Source of the DNA: an uncultured Anaerococcus sp. | GTDB taxonomy: Bacteria; Bacillota; Clostridia; Tissierellales; Peptoniphilaceae | DNA: 29,482 nucleotides | Assembly: GCF_943908415.1 (NCBI RefSeq) | Contig: NZ_CALTSY010000025.1 | Location: forward strand, 1-29,482 | Direction: 5' to 3' | Shown here: piece by piece, positions 25,320-29,482 of the stretch | Layout: each line of letters opens with the position of its first letter | Numbering within the stretch: position 1 is the stretch's first letter | The notes under the pieces: generated by a model | What the model saw: the letters and a program-made list of their open reading frames with translations, nothing else | Databases searched by the model: none | Told to the model about the DNA's origin: nothing | Position numbers and translations under genes: made by a program

Positions 25320-26911
25320 AAAGTAAATCTACTAACAGACCCTTTAGGTTATTATTTTTATTACTAATTATTTTTATCTTTTCGTTAACCTATATAGATT
25401 GGTCGACGGGAGTTATCCATGCAGGAGGGATACCAATTTTAAAGTCCATGCTTAAGTCTATGGTTCATCCAGATATATCTGGTCCGATTTTGTTAAAAGT
25501 CTTAGATGCTGCTTGGTTAACTTTATCCTATGCACTAATTTCTATTTCTCTTGCAATTATTCTTGGCCTAATCCTAGGTATATTGGCTGCAGGAGTTATT
25601 TTTAAAAACAAAGTGGTGATGAAAATTGCTGGAGGGATATTAGGCTTTTTAAGGGCTATTCACGAATTAGTCTGGGCATGGATATTTGTAGCAGCAATTG
25701 GACTAAATCCTCTTGGTGCAGTCATTGCCTTAGCCATTCCATATGCTGGTGCTCTTGGCAAAGTTTATGCGGACTTACTTATGGAAGTAGATTTAAAACC
25801 AGTAGAAGCTGCCAAACTTAGCGGAGCTAGCAATATGCAGGCATTATTTTATGTTTATTTTCCATTAGCCTTTAAGGAAATGCTAAGCTATACTCTTTAT
25901 AGATTAGAGTGTGCTGTAAGAAGTTCATCTGTTTTAAGTTTCGTGGGTTTAGGTGGATTAGGTTTTCAAATTCAACTTGCCCTCCAGGATATGAATTTTA
26001 TTAGGGTTTGGATATATATTTACTTTCTAATAGGGCTAGTTTTAATGATAAGTACTTGGAATAATAGTTTAAGAAAGACTTCTTCTGATAAGAATAGGGT
26101 CAAAATTACTGCTATCATTCTTTTAGTTTTGATTATCTTATCCTATATAAGCTTATTTAGAAATAATAATACAAATCTTAACGAGCTTTTTAGTGACAAA
26201 AACAAAGAATATTTTACAAACTTTATGAATGGCTTGTTAGGAAAAGGAGAAAGTCTACCAGCTTTTAGAGATCCATCTAAGTGGAAAGAGGCCCTAAAGT
26301 TAAGCTTTGATACCCTCGTTTTAAGTATAATTGCTATGGGTGTTGCAAGCATTCTTATGTTTATATTTGTGGTCTTCTCTGCTAGAAATGTAAGAAATGA
26401 AAGTCTAATATCAAATAATATTTTTGGAAAAATAATGTTTTATATTGCAAGATTTTTATTTTTAGTAACAAGAGCCATTCCAGAGCTAATGTGGGCTATG
26501 ATTTTAGTTTTTATATTTAAACCAGGCCTACCAGCAGGAGCCTTGGCACTGGGTCTGCATAACTTTGGAGTTTTAGCAAAACTTTGCTCAGAGGTTATAG
26601 AAGAAATGGACCCAAGACCTATAAGAAATTTAAGTTTAAATGGAGCTAGCACCTCCCAAGCCTTGCTTTATGGAATATTTCCAGAAACTAGTATTAAATT
26701 TATAAATTATATTTTATATAGGTGGGAAGTTACTATTAGAACGACAATAGTAGTTGGTTTTGTAGGAGCAGGTGGCCTTGGTATGGCATTTAAACTTGCT
26801 ATGAGCTTTTTTAAGTATTCAGAAATTACTCTATATATGTTATGCTATTTGATATTAGTATACATTGCAGATTTTATTTCGGGAAAATGTAAAAAATATA
26901 TAAAAAATTAG
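25316..26911 (+). CDS. PhnE-like permease, two-domain fusion
   Basis: Integral membrane permease of the importer, 531 aa, about twice the length of a single PhnE. Two copies of the binding-protein-dependent permease domain are fused head to tail, roughly residues 50-255 and 325-525. Each has its own ATPase-contact (EAA) loop: VEAAKLSGASNMQALFYVYFP in the first and RNLSLNGASTSQALLYGIFP in the second. A hydrophilic linker (NNTNLNELFSDKNKEY) separates them. One fused chain replaces the usual homo- or heterodimer, so one transporter needs one copy. Such fusions are known in this family. It overlaps the ATPase gene by 4 bases. Confidence 0.9.
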   Translation: MKSKSTNRPFRLLFLLLIIFIFSLTYIDWSTGVIHAGGIPILKSMLKSMVHPDISGPILLKVLDAAWLTLSYALISISLAIILGLILGILAAGVIFKNKVVMKIAGGILGFLRAIHELVWAWIFVAAIGLNPLGAVIALAIPYAGALGKVYADLLMEVDLKPVEAAKLSGASNMQALFYVYFPLAFKEMLSYTLYRLECAVRSSSVLSFVGLGGLGFQIQLALQDMNFIRVWIYIYFLIGLVLMISTWNNSLRKTSSDKNRVKITAIILLVLIILSYISLFRNNNTNLNELFSDKNKEYFTNFMNGLLGKGESLPAFRDPSKWKEALKLSFDTLVLSIIAMGVASILMFIFVVFSARNVRNESLISNNIFGKIMFYIARFLFLVTRAIPELMWAMILVFIFKPGLPAGALALGLHNFGVLAKLCSEVIEEMDPRPIRNLSLNGASTSQALLYGIFPETSIKFINYILYRWEVTIRTTIVVGFVGAGGLGMAFKLAMSFFKYSEITLYMLCYLILVYIADFISGKCKKYIKN

Positions 26912-26927
26912 TAGGGAGTGGAATAGA

Positions 26928-27656
26928 ATGTACGAGGATTTTTCCTATATTTATGATAAATTAAGCTTTGACTTAGAATACGAAAAGTATGCGAGTAATA
27001 TACTAAGTCTAGTAGAAAAAAATAATATCAAGAAGGAAAACATGCTAGAGCTTGCTGCAGGCTCTGGCATGCTTACCAATTTTTTCTTTGATGAATTTGA
27101 AAACATAGATGCCCTAGATATATCTACAGATATGCTTAATGTATTTGCTAATAAGTATGATGTAGATAATGTAAACCTTATATATTATGATATGGTAGAA
27201 TTTGAAAATCCAAATAGCTATGATTTAATAGTGATTTTATTAGATTCTATAAATTATGTTACCAATCCTAGAGACCTTGAAAGACTATTTGAAAACTGTT
27301 ATAAAAATCTTAAGCCAAATGGACTCTTGGTATTTGATATTAATTCAGAATATAAGATGAATGAAGTTTTTGGATCAAATTGCTATGTCTATGAGTATGA
27401 AGATATATTCTATACTTGGGATAATTTTATGGAAGATGAGCTAGTAGATATGCATCTTAACTTTTTTATAGAGGATGAGGATGGTCGTTATGATAGGATT
27501 TATGAATATCAACAAGAGCGAGTTTACGATAGAGGATTTGTAAAAAACTTAGTAGAAAATGCAGGATTTACTGATGTTAGAATGTTTGATGAAGATGACA
27601 TGGGAGATATAAAAGAAGATAGCCTTAGAATTTTATATCAGGCAGTTAGGAAATAA
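26928..27656 (+). CDS. Class I SAM-dependent methyltransferase
   Basis: Predicted methyltransferase of 242 aa with a Rossmann core. Motif I is LELAAGSGMLT at residues 40-50, the acidic post-I strand is IDALDISTDML, and motif post-II is YDLIVILLDSINYV; the later LKPNGLLVFDIN segment completes the fold. The substrate is not evident. The group (YxxFSYIYDKL start) is widespread in Firmicutes without a known role. It starts 16 bases after the permease stop with AGGGAG nearby, and the cold-shock gene starts 2 bases after its stop. Confidence 0.88.
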   Translation: MYEDFSYIYDKLSFDLEYEKYASNILSLVEKNNIKKENMLELAAGSGMLTNFFFDEFENIDALDISTDMLNVFANKYDVDNVNLIYYDMVEFENPNSYDLIVILLDSINYVTNPRDLERLFENCYKNLKPNGLLVFDINSEYKMNEVFGSNCYVYEYEDIFYTWDNFMEDELVDMHLNFFIEDEDGRYDRIYEYQQERVYDRGFVKNLVENAGFTDVRMFDEDDMGDIKEDSLRILYQAVRK

Positions 27657-27658
27657 GT

Positions 27659-27868
27659 ATGAAAGGATTTGTAAAGTTTTTTGATAATAAAAAAGGTTAC
27701 GGATTTATAGAATCTGATACTGGTCAAGATTACTTCGTTCACTATACTAGCATTATTTCAGATGAAAGCTATAAGAAGCTTAATGATGGTGATAGGGTGA
27801 TATTTGAGGCAGAAGATGCACCACGTGGATTATCAGCTATAAATGTAAAAAAAGAGGAGCAGATATAA
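27659..27868 (+). CDS. Cold-shock domain protein
   Basis: A 69-residue single cold-shock domain that binds single-stranded RNA/DNA. RNP1 is KGYGFI at residues 12-17 and RNP2 is YFVHYT at 25-30; the ends (MKGFVKFFDNKKGYGFI; AINVKK) are standard. The usual RNP1 Phe pair is present (YGFI, YFVH). It is embedded between a methyltransferase and a hydrolase gene, sharing the A of TAATG with the next start, which is unlike the usual single-gene csp locus with a long leader. No cold-inducible 5' leader is possible here, so it is probably expressed constitutively with its neighbours. Confidence 0.93.
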   Translation: MKGFVKFFDNKKGYGFIESDTGQDYFVHYTSIISDESYKKLNDGDRVIFEAEDAPRGLSAINVKKEEQI

Positions 27869-28875
27869 TGTCAGCTCGGATTATATTGATTTTACTAATA
27901 GTATTATTTTTACCACAATTACACTATCTAAAGGCAACAAATGACTATAAGGCAATGGGCAATGGTAGAAAGTTTTTTGTAAAGAATTCTCGTGATTTTA
28001 ATGATCATACAGAGATATATTTAACAAATACAGATGGGCACGATATTTTCATAAGATTATATGAGGCTAATAATCCTAAAGCTATAGTACATCTAGTACA
28101 TGGTATGGCTGAACATTCCTATAACTATTTAGATTTTATAAATTTTTTAGTAGATAATGGTTATACTGTAGTGGCTCATGATCATAGGGGACATGGTAAG
28201 AGTATCTCTGAGAAATATCCTAATGGTTACATGAGATTATCAGAAGAGCTAGTAGATGATACATATGCTGTAAATACTTTTATAAGACAAACTCATCCAG
28301 GTCTTAAGCTTTATATGATAGGCCATTCTATGGGATCTATGGTAGCTCGTATGTATATAGAAGAATATGATGATACAATAGAAAAACTAGTACTTTCAGG
28401 TACTGTTGAGCATAGCGGTGTAGCTGGTTTGGGATTATTTTTTGCAAATATAGTTTCCTTTTTTTCAGGAGGATACCAACCGAGCATAATGACTCCATTA
28501 TTGCCAGGTGGTGATAATGATGACACTTGGATTTCTTATAATATGGATAATGTTATTGCTAAAAGAAATGATCCAATGAGGATTCAAACTTTCCTTGAAA
28601 GAGGTGTTGCTGTAATCATCGATCTTAATATTAAGATGGCAAAAGTAAGCAAATATAAGACGCATAATCCAAATTTAGCTATACTTTCAGCTACAGGGGA
28701 AGATGATATAGTTACAGGATCTAGCAAAGGACTTGATAAAACATTTGAGACCTTAAAAAAGGCGGGCTATAATAGTATAGAAAATATAGTTTATCCTCGT
28801 ATGCAACATGAGATATTAAATGAAAAAGAAAATGAAATAGTATATTACGATATTTTAGATTTTTTAGATAGATAA
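27868..28875 (+). CDS. Alpha/beta hydrolase, monoacylglycerol lipase-like
   Basis: Predicted serine hydrolase of 335 aa of the lysophospholipase/monoacylglycerol lipase group. The N-terminal 20 residues are hydrophobic (ARIILILLIVLFLP), a signal or membrane anchor, so the enzyme probably faces the outside. The oxyanion segment HLVHGMAEHS is at 75-84, the nucleophile S154 in GHSMGSM, and a late His, H314, in RMQHEI completes a triad with a candidate Asp in GEDDIVTG. The start overlaps the cold-shock stop by one base (TAATG), with AGAGGAG just upstream. The gene ends the operon at the hairpin at 28882. Confidence 0.88.
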   Translation: MSARIILILLIVLFLPQLHYLKATNDYKAMGNGRKFFVKNSRDFNDHTEIYLTNTDGHDIFIRLYEANNPKAIVHLVHGMAEHSYNYLDFINFLVDNGYTVVAHDHRGHGKSISEKYPNGYMRLSEELVDDTYAVNTFIRQTHPGLKLYMIGHSMGSMVARMYIEEYDDTIEKLVLSGTVEHSGVAGLGLFFANIVSFFSGGYQPSIMTPLLPGGDNDDTWISYNMDNVIAKRNDPMRIQTFLERGVAVIIDLNIKMAKVSKYKTHNPNLAILSATGEDDIVTGSSKGLDKTFETLKKAGYNSIENIVYPRMQHEILNEKENEIVYYDILDFLDR

Positions 28876-28881
28876 AATTGC

Positions 28882-28910
28882 GCTCCTAATTGTTAGGAGC
28901 CTTTTATTTT
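28882..28910. terminator. Intrinsic terminator, possibly bidirectional
   Basis: GCTCCTAA (28882-28889) and TTAGGAGC (28893-28900) with a 3-base loop, followed by CTTTTATTTT on the plus strand. The minus-strand gene stops 4 bases away, so it may be used from both sides. Confidence 0.8.
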
Positions 28911-29200
28911 ACAAAATCATAGTCATAGAAGGCCACTCCAGGTGCAAGAATAATATTAGATAGGCCAGCCTGTATTAATAAGGTAGCCGCAAATTCACTT
29001 CTATTGTTTGTTCTACAATACATAACTATAGGTTTATCTTGAGGAATCTCTTCTAATCTTTCTAAAACTTCATCATAAGGAATATTGATAGCGTTTTTGA
29101 CATGACCATCAGCAAATTCTTCCCTGCTTCTTACATCGATTATATTAAAATACTCTAAGTTTTCTTCTAAAACTTCGCCTTCAATTTGTTTATAATACAT
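28904..29200 (-). CDS. Rhodanese-like domain protein
   Basis: A single rhodanese domain of 98 aa. The active-site loop is CRTNNR with nucleophile C62 at 62-67 (YCRTNNRSEFAA), and the N-terminal IIDVRSREEFADGHVKNAINIPY is the standard family start. It is a candidate sulfurtransferase carrying sulfur as a persulfide; the partner is unknown. AAGGAG lies 6-11 bases upstream of the ATG. It stands alone on the minus strand. Confidence 0.93.
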   Translation of the reverse strand: MYYKQIEGEVLEENLEYFNIIDVRSREEFADGHVKNAINIPYDEVLERLEEIPQDKPIVMYCRTNNRSEFAATLLIQAGLSNIILAPGVAFYDYDFVK

Positions 29201-29327
29201 ATTTATCTCCTTGTTATAATTATACTACATGGAGTAAAAATAAGAAAAATTGGCATCATCTAGGAAGCTTATTAATAGTAAGGAAAGCTTTTGCAAATAT
29301 TTTATCAAAAATTGATTTTATATCTAA

Positions 29328-29356
29328 TTGACTTTAATTAAGTTTTGTTTTACACT
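29328..29356 (+). promoter_or_regulatory. Predicted promoter of the truncated right-end gene
   Basis: -35 TTGACT (29328-29333), 17-base spacer, -10 TACACT (29351-29356), followed by an AAGGAGG ribosome binding site at 29371-29377 before the ATG at 29384. Confidence 0.4.
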
Positions 29357-29383
29357 TAATAAATATTCACAAGGAGGATTAAA

Positions 29384-29482
29384 ATGGAATATTTAAAATT
29401 GATAGGTATTCTGATAATAGTGCTAGGTTTTATTTTTGATGAATTGCAAATAATAATGCGACACTTAGAGCAAACTAAGTTC
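29384..29482 (+). CDS. Partial membrane protein start, possibly disrupted
   Basis: A frame open to the window end, 33 codons. After a strong AAGGAGG ribosome binding site it reads MEYLKLIGILIIVLGFIF, which resembles the N-terminus of DUF969-type membrane proteins. The following residues (DELQIIMRHLEQTKF) do not continue that family, and the 11-bp end motif lies in this part. This fits an insertion that interrupts the gene after about codon 18, but the rest is outside the window. The DUF969 resemblance is a tentative recollection. Confidence 0.35.
   Translation, partial: MEYLKLIGILIIVLGFIFDELQIIMRHLEQTKF
29455..29465. repeat. 11-bp motif AATGCGACACT, inverse of the left-edge copy
   Basis: The reverse complement of 27-37, see that entry. 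It lies inside the frame that starts at 29384, at the point where the membrane-protein similarity has already been lost. Confidence 0.4.

Noticed and set aside
1..29482. CRISPR array, tRNA or rRNA genes
   Set aside because: No regularly spaced direct repeats and no cloverleaf or rRNA-like sequence were seen on either strand.

Overview
The window is a 29.5 kb stretch of very AT-rich DNA with typical low-GC Firmicutes signals: AGGAGG-type ribosome binding sites, tightly packed short operons, a T-box leader and intrinsic terminators. The gene set (PPDK with its regulatory protein, DegV, ferritin-like protein, PaaI thioesterase, McrBC, DUF1576, PhnDCE-type transporter) and protein style suggest an anaerobic Gram-positive coccus of the Peptoniphilaceae type, for example Anaerococcus. 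This is an inference from general resemblance, not a database match.

Layout. 1-110: left edge carrying a motif repeated in inverse at the right edge. 111-3410: a plus-strand group with a nitrilase-type amidohydrolase, an FAD-dependent oxidoreductase, a frameshifted nucleoside phosphorylase and a GNAT acetyltransferase. 3413-6933: an McrBC-type modification-dependent restriction locus whose mcrB frame is interrupted by two in-frame stop codons. 7031-8580: a PaaI-like thioesterase and two GNAT acetyltransferases. 8581-9066: decayed DNA with an acetyltransferase remnant and a 28-residue hydrophobic peptide. 9067-10184: TetR regulator and ferritin-like protein. 10252-11802 (minus): 5'-nucleotidase-type metallophosphatase. 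12028-12423: unrecognised Cys-containing protein. 12493-13383 (minus): radical SAM protein. 13528-14418: DegV. 14787-16367: a frameshifted DUF1576 membrane protein and a small partner gene. 16486-19941 (minus): ppdK and its bifunctional kinase/phosphorylase regulator. 20119-23011: promoter, T-box leader and valS. 23646-26911: a PhnD-PhnC-PhnE(fused) ABC importer. 26928-28875: methyltransferase, cold-shock protein and alpha/beta hydrolase in a tight operon. 28904-29200 (minus): rhodanese. 29384-end: start of a membrane protein cut by the window end.

How the genes work together. PPDK (pyruvate/PEP interconversion) is encoded next to the enzyme that switches it on and off by phosphorylation. The promoter region of that pair carries a perfect 16-bp palindrome over the -35 box, and a near copy lies about 98 bp away in front of the valS promoter. 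valS is expected to be controlled by uncharged tRNA-Val through the T-box. The importer genes look like one operon (4-base overlap between the ATPase and permease genes); the binding protein resembles the group annotated as putative selenate binders as much as true phosphonate binders.

The most notable feature is the number of broken genes in the left half: two single-base frameshifts, two nonsense codons in mcrB and a decayed acetyltransferase, against none seen between 16 and 29 kb. No complete mobile element, tRNA, rRNA or CRISPR array was seen. I did not find a convincing wholly new system. The best candidates for a second look are the interrupted McrB, the palindrome pair around ppdR/valS, the DUF1576 plus small-protein pair, and the valS leader layout.
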